From positions 3,100,001-3,164,000 of the forward strand of contig NZ_CP024985.1 of NCBI RefSeq assembly GCF_002803845.1: a stretch of 64,000 nucleotides of DNA. Direction: 5' to 3'. Position 1 is the first letter of the stretch; every line of letters starts with the position of its first letter. This document shows positions 25,832 through 35,100 of this stretch, piece by piece. The stretch is from Streptomyces lavendulae subsp. lavendulae. Its GTDB lineage: Bacteria; Actinomycetota; Actinomycetes; Streptomycetales; Streptomycetaceae. The position numbers and the translations under genes were made by a program. The notes beneath the pieces were generated by a model. The model saw only the letters and a list, made by a program, of their open reading frames with translations. It did no database searches and had not been told where the DNA came from.

Positions 25832-28800
25832 CTACGGCTGGGGCTCGAAGTCCCAGTACGGGCGGGTCTGCTGGCGGGCCGAGACCGTGTGGACGTGCTG
25901 GGGGCCGAGGGTGCGGGTCAGGGCCTTGATGCCCGCCTCCTCGTGCTTGGAGGCCTCCGCGTCCTCCCGTACCGAGCGCAGGTCCGCGGCGAGGGCGATC
26001 TGGGCGCTGAGCGCCATCGGGTGGTCGGGGCCGAGGATCCGCTCGGCCCCCCGCAGCGTCTCGCGGCTGAGGTCGAGCGCGTCCTCCAGGCGGCCGGTGA
26101 TGTTGCGGTGCCCGGTGGTGTTCAGGGCGCAGCCCAGGGTCCAGGGGTGGTGGTCGCCGAGCGCGGCCCGCATGCCGACCAGGGCCTGCTCGGCGAGGTT
26201 GAGGGCCTCCGTGCGTTCGCCCTGGGCCCGCAGCACCAGGGCGAGGTTGCCGACGGTGCCGATGCTGTACGGGTGGGCGAGGCCCAGCTGGGACTGGTAG
26301 CCGCGGACGACCTCCTCGGAGATCCGGCGGGCCTCCTCGATGTCCCCGTACTCGCGCAGGTAGGTGGCGTAGTCGGAGGCGACCATCAGCGTCCAGGGGA
26401 ACTCGGCGCCGAACACCCGGGTGGAGCGTTCCAGGACGCTGCGCAGCCGGGAGCCGGCGCCGGGGATGTCGCCGGAGCGGCGCAGGCACATGCCGAGGTT
26501 GTGCTCGGCGCGCAGGGTCTGCGGGTGGTTGACGCCGAGGACCTGGGTGTTGAGCTTGAGGCCCTGTTCCTGGCGGGCGAGGGCCTCGCGGTAGCGGCCC
26601 ATCAGGCGCAGTCCCATCGCGCAGCCGATGCCGGAGGAGAGGGTGGCGATGTGGCGGACCCGCAGGACCCGTTCGCGGCGGCGCAGGGTGTCCAGGTCGG
26701 TGTCGTAGGCCTCCTGGTAGCGGCCGAGCAGGCGCAGGACGACGGCGACGTTGTTCTGGGCGTTGAGGGTGGTGGAGTCGTCCTCGCCGAGGAGTTCGCG
26801 GTAGGTGGTGAAGGCGTGCTCCAGCAGGGTCCGGGCCTGGTCGAACTTGGCGGTGCTGAGCAGGACCCCGGCGTAGGTGCTGGTGGCGCGCAGGGTCTCC
26901 AGGTCGCGGTCGCCGCGTTCGGCGACGAGCCGGTCGGCGACCGAGCGGGCGAGGGTCTCGGCCTGCCGGAAGCGGCCGAGCATGCGCAGGGCGCCGCCGT
27001 AGTGGTAGCTGAGTTCGCGGACCTGGTCGTGGTCGTCGCCGAGCATGGCCCGCCAGACGCCGTCGGTCTGCTCGGACAGGCGCAGGCAGGTGCGGTATTC
27101 GCCGGCCAGGATCAGGTAGCGCAGACAGTGCAGCAGGAAGCTCTGGATGCGGGGGTTGCTGCTGGTCAGGACGCCCGCGGAGTCGAGGTGCGGGATGAGC
27201 TCGGCGTAGCGGGGCCAGAGCCGGGAGTCGGTGGGGCGGCCCGGGTCGGCGGCGGCGAGGACCTGGCGGACGGCGCGTGAGAGCTGGTCGGCCTCGTCCT
27301 CGGCGAGGTTCTCGCGGACGATGTTGTGGACCATGCGGTGCAGTTGCACGGTCTCCAGGCCGCCGCCCTCCTCCACGGAGAGGTCGGAGTACTCCAGGCG
27401 CACGACGGAGAACTGGACCAGCTTGTTGAGGGCCGCGTTCCAGCGGATCTGGTCGTTGATCAGGCCCGCGAGGTGTTCGGGGACGTCGTCGGCGGGGAAC
27501 TCGCGCAGCAGGCGCAGCGGGACCCGGCCGGGGGCGAAGAAGACGAACAGCCGCAGGAGGGCGAGGGCGTCGGGGAAGTTCTCCCGGACGTTGTTGAGGA
27601 GTATGGCCAGCGCGGTCGGGAAGGGCAGCGGGTAGTCGTCGGAGAGGGTGACGGCCTCGTGGGAGTCGAGCCTGCGCTGGAGGAGGTTCAGGTACTCGCC
27701 CACGCCGATCGGCGAGTCGGCGAGCCAGCCGGCGGTCTGGTCGAGGGCGAGGGGGTAGTCCTCCAGCGCCTCGGCGAGCTGGTCGGCCTCCTCGCCGGTG
27801 AGGCGGCGGGCCCGGCGGCGGATGAAGGTGATGGACTCGGGGCGGGCGTAGAGGGGGACTTCGACGAGGCTGGTGTGGCGGGCGGCCCATTCGCGGTTGC
27901 GCGAGGTGATGATCACGTCGCCGGCGCCGGAGGGCAGCAGGTCGGTGAGGTCGTCGGGGTTGTCGCAGCCGTCGAAGACCATCAGCCAGCGGTGGAACGG
28001 CGCCCCGCGCCGCAGTGCCTCCAGTACGGCCCGGATCTGTTCGCCGTAGCTGCCGGCGCCGCGCGGCAGGCCGAGGGCGGGGGCCAGGTCGGCGAGGCGT
28101 TCGCGCAGGGTGGGGCGGTCCTCGGCGGGCACCCACCAGACGACGTCGTACTCGGAGGCGAAGCGGTAGGCGTACTCGGTGGCGACCTGGGTCTTGCCCA
28201 CGCCGGACAGCCCGAGCAGGGTCACGGTGGACGCGCCGGGCGGTGCCTCGGTGAGGGCTTCGCGGAGCCGGCCGATGACGTCGTTGCGGCCGGTGAAGCG
28301 CGGGTTGCGGCGCGGGACCCGGCCCCAGATCTCGGGCGGGTCGTTGGGGAAGCGGGGCCCGCGGCGGCCGCTCTCGGTGCCGATCCGGTCGGTGGGCAGC
28401 TCCAGGCGGCGCAGCACCCGGTACTCGGCCTCGTAGGAGTCCAGGCCCCACAGGTCGGTCTTCTCCAGCGCGGCCACGGCGCTGGGCAGCGGGGCGTCGG
28501 TGAGGCAGACGGCGGCGAACCGGTCCGGGTGGGCCTCGGTGACGGCGCGCAGGGCGGTGTTCCACTCCTCGTCGGTGTGGGTGCCGGCGGAGAAGTAGCG
28601 CTCGCTGAGGACGAGGAGGACCTTGCCTCCCGCCCGGGGGAGGTCGTCCAGGGCCTCGGCGAGGCCGGGACTGGTCTGGGGGTCCCAGCGCTGGAGCGCG
28701 ACGCGGTGGCCGTGCTCCTCCAGGCGGTGGGCGATCCACACCGCCCAGGGGCGGTTGAAGCCCGCGAAGCTGATGACGAAGCGCTGCGGCTGGGCGGCTC

Positions 28801-28834
28801 CGTCGCGGTCGAGTCGCGTACCGGTACCGGTCAT
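25832..28834 (-). CDS. fxsT: FxsT: TIR - NB-ARC - TPR protein of the FxSxx-COOH system
   Basis: The 1000-residue protein has an NLR-like layout: TIR-type domain (about 16-150; QRFVISFAGFNRPWAVWIAH, VLLVLSERYF), NB-ARC STAND NTPase with P-loop GLSGVGKT (208-215) and Walker B LMVFDGCDN (284-292), then about ten tetratricopeptide-type repeats (about 620-990; pattern LGxxHPxTLxxxxNLAxxLRxxG). It matches the FxSxx-COOH-system TPR protein. TPRs of this kind sense or scaffold partner proteins; TIR domains can act as NAD-consuming effectors or adaptors, though catalysis is not shown here. ATG 28834 is preferred over an upstream start that would add a Pro/Arg-rich tail. It is the last gene of the minus-strand locus. 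Confidence 0.9.
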   Translation of the reverse strand: MTGTGTRLDRDGAAQPQRFVISFAGFNRPWAVWIAHRLEEHGHRVALQRWDPQTSPGLAEALDDLPRAGGKVLLVLSERYFSAGTHTDEEWNTALRAVTEAHPDRFAAVCLTDAPLPSAVAALEKTDLWGLDSYEAEYRVLRRLELPTDRIGTESGRRGPRFPNDPPEIWGRVPRRNPRFTGRNDVIGRLREALTEAPPGASTVTLLGLSGVGKTQVATEYAYRFASEYDVVWWVPAEDRPTLRERLADLAPALGLPRGAGSYGEQIRAVLEALRRGAPFHRWLMVFDGCDNPDDLTDLLPSGAGDVIITSRNREWAARHTSLVEVPLYARPESITFIRRRARRLTGEEADQLAEALEDYPLALDQTAGWLADSPIGVGEYLNLLQRRLDSHEAVTLSDDYPLPFPTALAILLNNVRENFPDALALLRLFVFFAPGRVPLRLLREFPADDVPEHLAGLINDQIRWNAALNKLVQFSVVRLEYSDLSVEEGGGLETVQLHRMVHNIVRENLAEDEADQLSRAVRQVLAAADPGRPTDSRLWPRYAELIPHLDSAGVLTSSNPRIQSFLLHCLRYLILAGEYRTCLRLSEQTDGVWRAMLGDDHDQVRELSYHYGGALRMLGRFRQAETLARSVADRLVAERGDRDLETLRATSTYAGVLLSTAKFDQARTLLEHAFTTYRELLGEDDSTTLNAQNNVAVVLRLLGRYQEAYDTDLDTLRRRERVLRVRHIATLSSGIGCAMGLRLMGRYREALARQEQGLKLNTQVLGVNHPQTLRAEHNLGMCLRRSGDIPGAGSRLRSVLERSTRVFGAEFPWTLMVASDYATYLREYGDIEEARRISEEVVRGYQSQLGLAHPYSIGTVGNLALVLRAQGERTEALNLAEQALVGMRAALGDHHPWTLGCALNTTGHRNITGRLEDALDLSRETLRGAERILGPDHPMALSAQIALAADLRSVREDAEASKHEEAGIKALTRTLGPQHVHTVSARQQTRPYWDFEPQP

Positions 28835-28958
28835 GCGGCCGTCTCCCTGGGGTCCGGGCGGTGGACGGGACGTGAGGCGGTGCGAGGGGCGGTGCGGGGG
28901 CTGTGCGGGGGTGCTGCGGTGGCTGTGCGGGCTTGAAAGGTACCGCAGCCCGGGGCCC

Positions 28959-30473
28959 TCAGACCTGTACGAATGCCGCGAGTTCGGGGTGGGCCTCGCA
29001 CCAGGCACGCCGCTCGCGCTCCAGCGCGCGCCGGGCGGTCGCGTGCTGGTCCCCGGGGGGCGGCAGTTCGTCCATGGTCCGCTCGGCGGCCGCCATTCCG
29101 TCCACGAACTCCCGCCCGGTGACCGTCAGTTGAGGCTGCGCCCGCAGTACGGGGAGGACGGCGGCGACCTGCGCGCGCACCCGCGCGTGCTGCGCCCAGG
29201 CGCCCCGGGCCCCGTACAGCGCGGCCCGCTGCCAGTACCCGGCCAGCGCCAGGTGGGCGTACGCCCCGTGCAGCAGCCCCTCCAGCGGCCTCGGGTCGCT
29301 GCGCCAGGGGGCCCAGAGCCGGGGCGTGCGGTCGGCGGTGTGCAGGGTGAGGACGTCGGCGAGGGCGGCCAGTTTGCCGTGCTGCACCTCGTGGACCAGG
29401 GTCGCCGCCAGCGCGGGCGGGGCCTGGGCGCGGGCCAGGACGGATCCGGCGGCCGCGGGGAGGGTGGCACCGCTGGAGCGGGTGCCGCCGCCGAGGGGCA
29501 CGACCGTGCGCAGCAGCCGGCCGATCTCGTCCGCACGGGCGGAGTCGTAGCGCTCCAGCAGGGTGAGGGCGCCGGACCACTGGGTGTCCCAGCGCTTGTG
29601 GCCCTTGGGGGTGAGCCGGCGGGCCGGGCGTACGGGGGCCGGGTGCGCGGCGGGCGGGGCTCGGTAGGGGTCGAGGTCGTCGAGGGCGGTCCGGCCGCCG
29701 GGCAGGGCGTGCAGCGGGAGGGTGGCGCAGGAGTCCCAGGAGCGTTCGGTGAGGGCGAGCGGGCCGGGCCGGTCGGGGCGCAGCAGCCCGAGGGTGGGCA
29801 GGGCGAGCCGGCCGCCGACGGGCCGCAGGGTGGCCTTGAAGCCGATGCCGGCGCGCAGCGCGGCGGCGACGGCGAGCGCTCCGAGGTGGGCGAGGTCGGG
29901 CGGGGGTCCCTGGGACGCGTGCAGGCGGCGCAGGGTCTCCTCGGCCCAGACCCCGGTGGCGGGGTAGTGCAGGACGTCGCGCACGGCCTCGGGGTCCTGC
30001 CGTTCGGCCTCCTCCAGGAGCGCCCAGCGCTCGGCGGCCTCCGCGCCGGGCGCGGCGTCGAGGACGGCGCGCAGCAGCAGGAGCCGCTTGGAGCGGCGTA
30101 CGTCGCGCACCAGGCGGGTGCCCTCGGCCGAGGGCTCGGTGGAGGCGAGGGCGCGCAGCGTGTGGGAACTGACGGCGAACCGCACGAGCCCGCCACCGGG
30201 CTCGGCCCCGCCCTCCAGTGCCACACCCTGGCCCCGGCCCTGGTCCCGGCCCTGGCCCCGGTCCACCGCCCGGGCCCAGTCCTCGGGCCTGCCCTGGGCC
30301 CGGACCCGGGCCCAGGGCAGGCCCTGGCCCGGGGACGGTGCCGCTCCCTCGGGCAAGGCCTGCTCCGGCAGCGGGACCCCGTCCGGAGGTGAGTCTCCGG
30401 CCCGGGGGTCCGGGATGGCGGGTACGGCCCGGGAACGGGGTTCGGCGTCGGCCGATCGGGTGTGGTGGGTCAT
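28959..30473 (-). CDS. HExxH-motif peptide-modifying enzyme (aKG-HExxH / mod_HExxH type)
   Basis: The 504-residue protein has an HEVQH motif at 361-365 inside LAATLVHEVQHGKLAALADV, with a further conserved His in LLHGAYAHLAL (about 402). The HEXXH-motif domain family is found beside or fused to radical SAM peptide maturases and in several RiPP loci acts as an Fe(II)/2-oxoglutarate peptide beta-hydroxylase rather than a protease; that role is inferred here. An N-terminal segment (about 1-95) is Pro/Gly/Gln-rich and repetitive (GQGRDQGRGQG). The ATG at 30473 overlaps the TGA of fxsB (ATGA), so translation is coupled. In many systems this domain is fused to FxsB; here it is a separate gene. Confidence 0.85.
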   Translation of the reverse strand: MTHHTRSADAEPRSRAVPAIPDPRAGDSPPDGVPLPEQALPEGAAPSPGQGLPWARVRAQGRPEDWARAVDRGQGRDQGRGQGVALEGGAEPGGGLVRFAVSSHTLRALASTEPSAEGTRLVRDVRRSKRLLLLRAVLDAAPGAEAAERWALLEEAERQDPEAVRDVLHYPATGVWAEETLRRLHASQGPPPDLAHLGALAVAAALRAGIGFKATLRPVGGRLALPTLGLLRPDRPGPLALTERSWDSCATLPLHALPGGRTALDDLDPYRAPPAAHPAPVRPARRLTPKGHKRWDTQWSGALTLLERYDSARADEIGRLLRTVVPLGGGTRSSGATLPAAAGSVLARAQAPPALAATLVHEVQHGKLAALADVLTLHTADRTPRLWAPWRSDPRPLEGLLHGAYAHLALAGYWQRAALYGARGAWAQHARVRAQVAAVLPVLRAQPQLTVTGREFVDGMAAAERTMDELPPPGDQHATARRALERERRAWCEAHPELAAFVQV

Positions 30474-31735
30474 GAGGCGGCTCGTCCCGTCGTCGCGGCC
30501 AGGTGCAGGGCCCCGGCGATGTGCCGGATGACGGCCTGGAGGTCGGCGCAGTACACGGACGGCCGGTGGAAGCCCTCCCCCTCGCGGTAGCGGTGCGGGT
30601 AGTGGCCGCCTCCGCACACCTCGACGAGTTCGCAGGACCGGCAGCCGGGTGCGAGGGCCTCCAGGCCGAGCTGGCGGGCCACGAAGCCGGGGTGGTCGAG
30701 CAGCTGGTCGAAGCTGTGGGTGTCCACGCTCATGCCGGTCGCGGCGGCCCCTTCGTACGCGGACTTCAGCGAGTCGGCCTGCTCGACGGTGCCGTCGGTC
30801 TCGACGACGGCGGTGGCCGCCGGGGCCAGGCCGAGCGTCTCGGTGGCGGTGGGCAGGCCCAGCAGCAGCGCGATGACCTCCTCGAAGATCCGGATCCGGG
30901 TCCGCCGCGCCCCGTCGTGCCACCAGCGGTCGAAGACGGCCAGCAGCCAGTCGCCGTACGGGGTCCCGGGTCCGGGACGGCCCGGTGGCGGGGTGCTCCA
31001 GTTGGCCAGCGGCAGCAGCAGGCCGATGGCGGGCGGCGCGAAGGCGAGCAGGGACTCGTACGTCTCCACCGGGTCCTGCGCCAGGTCCACCACGCACAGC
31101 ACCCCGGCATAGCCGTCGGGGTGCCGGGCGAGCAGCCGCAGCCCGCGCGCGGCGGCACCGAAGCCGGGCCGCCCGCCGTGGTCCACGCGGCGGGCGTTGT
31201 GCGCGGGCAGTCCTCCGTCGAGGCTGACGCCGACCCGGATCCCGGCGGCGGCCAGGGCGGTGATCCGGCCCCGGGTCAGGAGGGTGCCGTTGGTCTGCAC
31301 GCTCGCGGTGACGCGGGTGCGGGGTGCGCGCCGGGCCACGGCCGCCCGTACCGCGTCGACGGGCGCGGCGAGGGCGGCGGGGGCCGCCAGCAGCGGTTCT
31401 CCGCCGTGCAGGACGAGGTCGACGCGGGGCAGGTCGTGGGCGGCGGCGTGTTCGGCGATCCGCTCGGCGGCGCGCAGGGCGGTGGCCCGGGTCATGACGG
31501 CGGGGCGGGTGCGCCAGCTCTGGTCGGCCATCTCGTAGACGTAGCAGTAGGTGCACGCGAGGTTGCAGCGGCTGTGGGTCTTGAGGACGAACTGCCGGAT
31601 CGGCTGGGGGCGGTGGCCGGCGGCGCGCAGGGCCGGCACGTCGAGCCGGGCGTACGGCCAGGGGGCGTGGAGCGCGTGCCGGTCGAGGGCCGGGTGCGCG
31701 GGCAGCACGGGACCGCTCGTGATCGCTCGGCTCAT
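30470..31735 (-). CDS. fxsB: FxsB: radical SAM/SPASM peptide maturase
   Basis: The 421-residue enzyme has the radical SAM cluster motif CNLACTYC (C57, C61, C64) followed by YVYEMAD, a glycine-rich SAM-binding segment (LHGGEPLL), and a C-terminal SPASM cluster-binding region with CRSCELVEVCGGGHYPHRY and a final Cys in PSVYC. The N-terminal PIRQFVLKTHSRCNL and the DQSW after the motif are typical of FxsB. Such enzymes make sulfur-to-carbon, ether or carbon-carbon bonds in a precursor peptide. ATG 31735 lies after GGGAGGTG. It sits between the precursor gene fxsA and the HExxH gene and almost certainly acts on the FxsA tail. Confidence 0.93.
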   Translation of the reverse strand: MSRAITSGPVLPAHPALDRHALHAPWPYARLDVPALRAAGHRPQPIRQFVLKTHSRCNLACTYCYVYEMADQSWRTRPAVMTRATALRAAERIAEHAAAHDLPRVDLVLHGGEPLLAAPAALAAPVDAVRAAVARRAPRTRVTASVQTNGTLLTRGRITALAAAGIRVGVSLDGGLPAHNARRVDHGGRPGFGAAARGLRLLARHPDGYAGVLCVVDLAQDPVETYESLLAFAPPAIGLLLPLANWSTPPPGRPGPGTPYGDWLLAVFDRWWHDGARRTRIRIFEEVIALLLGLPTATETLGLAPAATAVVETDGTVEQADSLKSAYEGAAATGMSVDTHSFDQLLDHPGFVARQLGLEALAPGCRSCELVEVCGGGHYPHRYREGEGFHRPSVYCADLQAVIRHIAGALHLAATTGRAAS

Positions 31736-31856
31736 CCGCCGGCACCTCCCTCCCCCGGCCGACACCGGGGGGACCCCCGGGACGGTCCATCCCTGCCCCC
31801 CGGACGGGCCCGGCTAACGGCGGAAAGTGGTCAACCCGCGCCGGTGCGGGGCGCGG

Positions 31857-32051
31857 TCAGGTGACGCCGGAGTCGAAGGCGTTGAGGATCTCGGCGGGGT
31901 GGGTGACCCGTTCGACCATGCTCTCGATGACCTCGGCGAGCACGGGGTGGTCGATCCCGCGCAGTGCGGCCAGGTCGAGCCCGGAGAGGTCCGGGAGCTG
32001 CCCGGGACACGGGCGGGTCGGTGCTGCCGCTTCCTGACGTCCGGTCACCAT
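31857..32051 (-). CDS. fxsA: FxsA: 64-residue FxSxx-COOH precursor peptide
   Basis: The small peptide ends NAFDSGVT, i.e. Phe-x-Ser-x-x-COOH, the defining C-terminus of the FxSxx-COOH family. The body is helical leader-like sequence (LPDLSGLDLAALRGIDHPVL, VIESMVERVTHPAEIL). The ATG at 32051 follows a purine-rich stretch with a possible binding site (GGGGGACGGGC); an in-frame GTG codon follows at once. It lies 74 bases after the vWA gene and 121 bases before fxsB. The FxSxx tail is predicted to be cross-linked by FxsB and perhaps hydroxylated by the HExxH enzyme. The product and its target are not known. Confidence 0.9.
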   Translation of the reverse strand: MVTGRQEAAAPTRPCPGQLPDLSGLDLAALRGIDHPVLAEVIESMVERVTHPAEILNAFDSGVT

Positions 32052-32125
32052 GGGCTGCCCGTCCCCCTGTCGTCCCGCTCTTCCGGTCCACTGCCTCTTC
32101 CCGCCGCCCGGCGGGGGGAAACGGT

Positions 32126-35100
32126 TCACAGGCCCTCCTCCAGGGCGCGGATCCGCTCCGTGAGCGCCGCGGCGGACCGCGGCGCCCCGGAGGGTCCGGG
32201 CTCCGCTTCTCCGGCCTCCACCGCTCCCGCCATCGCCTCGCACTCCACCGTGTCCGCTTCGGCCGCCTCGGCCCGCGCCGGGTCGAGGCGCCGGCGCAGT
32301 TCCAGGGCGGCCCGGTAGGCGTCGAGTGCGGCCCGCGGGCGGGCGAGGCGTTCCAGGACGTCGCCGCGCAGCTCCTGGACGCGGGCCGCCAGCTGGAGGG
32401 CGGTGTCGTGCCGTTCGTCCGGGTCGGCCTCCAGGGCGGCGCGCCAGGCCCGGCGGTAGGAGTCCGCGGCCCGGTCGAGGCGGTCGACGGTGCGGGTGTG
32501 GGCGTGGATCTCCTGCTGGACGTCGCCGTGGTCGCGCCAGGCGCGGGCCCGTTCCAGGGGGTGGTGGCTCTGCCGGACGGCGAGTTCCAGCAGGTACTCC
32601 GCTTCCCGCAGGTCGACGAGGTCCCCCTCGTAGGCGTGCCGCAGCCGCAGGCCGGTGGCCAGCCGCAGCAGCCGGTGGGCGGCTCCCGGGTCGGACTGGG
32701 GCACCGCCGAGCGGCTCTCGCGCAGCACCCGTACGGCGGTGGAGGCGAAGCGGCGCCCGCCCGCGGCGCGCGCCCGGTCCAGGAGCACGTCGCCCCACTC
32801 GGCCAGCAGCCCGGCGAAGGCCTCCCCGTCCCGGGGGAGCAGCCGGCGGGCGCGCCCGTACGCCTCGGAGGCCTCCTCCAGGGCCGCCGGGTCCGCGTCA
32901 CGGGCGGAGCGGGCCCGGTGCACCCGGGCCAGGCAGAGCAGGGCGGCGAGCCGGGCCTCGGGTTCGGTGGCGGCCCCGTCCAGGGCGCGGGCCAGCTGCC
33001 CGGCGGCCTCCTCCAGCCGGGCGGGCAGGTACCGCAGGGCCTCGGCGAGTTCCACCCGTACGCGGGCGGTGCGCGCGGCGGGGCTCTCGGCCGGGAGGCC
33101 CTCCCCGGCGGCGGTGCCGGTGTCCGGGGCGGTCGTGGCGGCCTGCTCGGCGAGGAGCGCGGTGAGGCCCCGTGACAGGTGGGCGGCGGCCCGCTCGGCC
33201 AGTGCGGTGCGTTCCGCGGGGTCCGGGGTGCGGGGCAGCAGGGCCAGCAGGACGCGTCCCAGGGCCAGGGCCAGGGCGGGGTGCGGTCCCCCGCCGGGGG
33301 CGGCGTCCGGGCCGGTCAGGGCCTCCAGCGCGGACCGGGCCTCGTACAGCGGGCCCGGGTCGTCGCGCAGCGCGCCCAGCCGGATCAGGGTCTGCGCCCG
33401 CCGCACGGCGCAGTCGCGGCGCAGGGCGGGGCCGGCGGCGGCGCCCGCCGCGGCGAACTCCCGGTCGGCGGCGGCCAGCAGCTCCGGGTCGGGCACGGCC
33501 GCGAGGGCCCGCTCGTACAGCACCCGGCCCCGGGCGGCGCGGGCGGGCGGGGAGCCCAGTGCGGTCAGCGCCCGCTCGGCCTCGTCGAGGAGTTCGGGGT
33601 CCCGCTGGACGGCCCACAGCCGCAGCAGTGTCCCGGCCAGCTCGGTCTCCGCCTCCTCCGGCGGGTCCTCGGGCCCGGCGGGGGCCGCCACGGCCCGCCG
33701 CAGCAGTGCGGCGGCCTCGTGCAGGGCCCGGGCGTCGCCGTCGGCGAGGCGGTCGCGGGCGGCCCGGAGCCCGGGGGCCCGGCCCGCGGGGGCGGACGGG
33801 TCGGGCTCGGGCACGGGGGCGGCGTCGGGGTCGTCTTCGGGGGGACCGGGCAGGTAGCGGCGTACGACCTTGGCCGAGACGTGCGCGAAGGCCTGCGGGA
33901 GCCGCCCGGCGGGCACCCTGCCCAGGTCGTCCGCGGGGCCGTCCGGGGGGACGCCGGTGAGCTGGGAGACGGCGAGCGCCGGGAAGTCGCGCACGCCGCG
34001 GCCGAAGTGCGCCCGTACGTACTCCGAGCAGTGTTTGAGCACCAGGGCGGCCTCGTCCCGTCCCAGCGGCCCCAGCAGCACGTCCTGCACCCCGGGAACG
34101 AACTCGTACCAGTGACCGGGGGGTTCGCCGCTGCGCCGCAGCAGTCCGCCGAGCAGGACCTCGGCCAGGTCGGAGGGCTCCGAGTCCGGCAGCATCGTGC
34201 GCTGGACCAGCCGCATCACGGGCAGGGTCAGCGGCGCCGCCGCCAGGTACACGGCGAGCTGTACGGCGCCGGGCGCGGCGGAGGCGCGGAAGCGGCGCAC
34301 CAGCTCCCGGGGCGGCCGGGCGGTGCGGGGCAGCGGGACGGGGGCGGCGGGGTGCCGGGCGAGGACCCGGCCGACCTCGGCGGGCACCGGGCCCGTGCCG
34401 AGTCCTGCGACGAGCCGGGCCCAGGCGCCGAGTGCGGCGGCGTGCGGCGGCAGCACGGGGACGGTGAGCCCGCCCGTGGGCTGTCCGGGCCGCGGTGGCC
34501 GGTCCGGGCGGAACCTCAGCTTCAGCCCGCCGCCGACGGCCTCGCCGCCGCCCTCGGCGTGCTCCAGCACTCCGCGTTCGGTCGGCAGCCAGCTGCGGCT
34601 CCACAGCCGCTGCGGCAGCGGCTGCACGATCACGCAGGGCGTGCACTCGGCCCAGCGGTGGAGCAGCCGCTGGGCCTCGCCCTCCCGCCACACCGGGCCG
34701 GTGCAGTCGGAGACGACCATGGTCAGCGCCCGCCCGGTGGGGTCGCGCAGCTGGTCGCCCGAGCGCAGGGCGGTGGCCGGCGAGGGGCCGCGTCCGACGG
34801 CGGCGGTGCCGTCCGCGAGCCGGTGCAGGTAGTGCGCCTGGACGTCCCGGAAGGCGCCCAGCCGCTCGCAGACCGACCGGAGTTCCTCGAACATCTCCTG
34901 CCAGACCGCCATCGAGGGGGAGGCGTCCATCACCAGCCTGACGGTCGCCTCGCGCCGGGTCTCCGGCCGGAGCACCGGGATGACCAGGCCCGGGGCGCGG
35001 GCGCTGGCCTCGGCGGTGGCGGCCTCGTCGAGGACCGTACGGACGGGCCGGCCGGGGGGCCGGTGGCGCTGGAGGGCGCGCAGGGCCCGCTGGATGTCGA

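Noticed and set aside
30221..30330. GGCCCTGGCCCCGG-type repeats as a regulatory repeat array
   Set aside because: They lie inside the HExxH gene and encode its Gln/Gly-rich N-terminal repeat; no separate element is needed.
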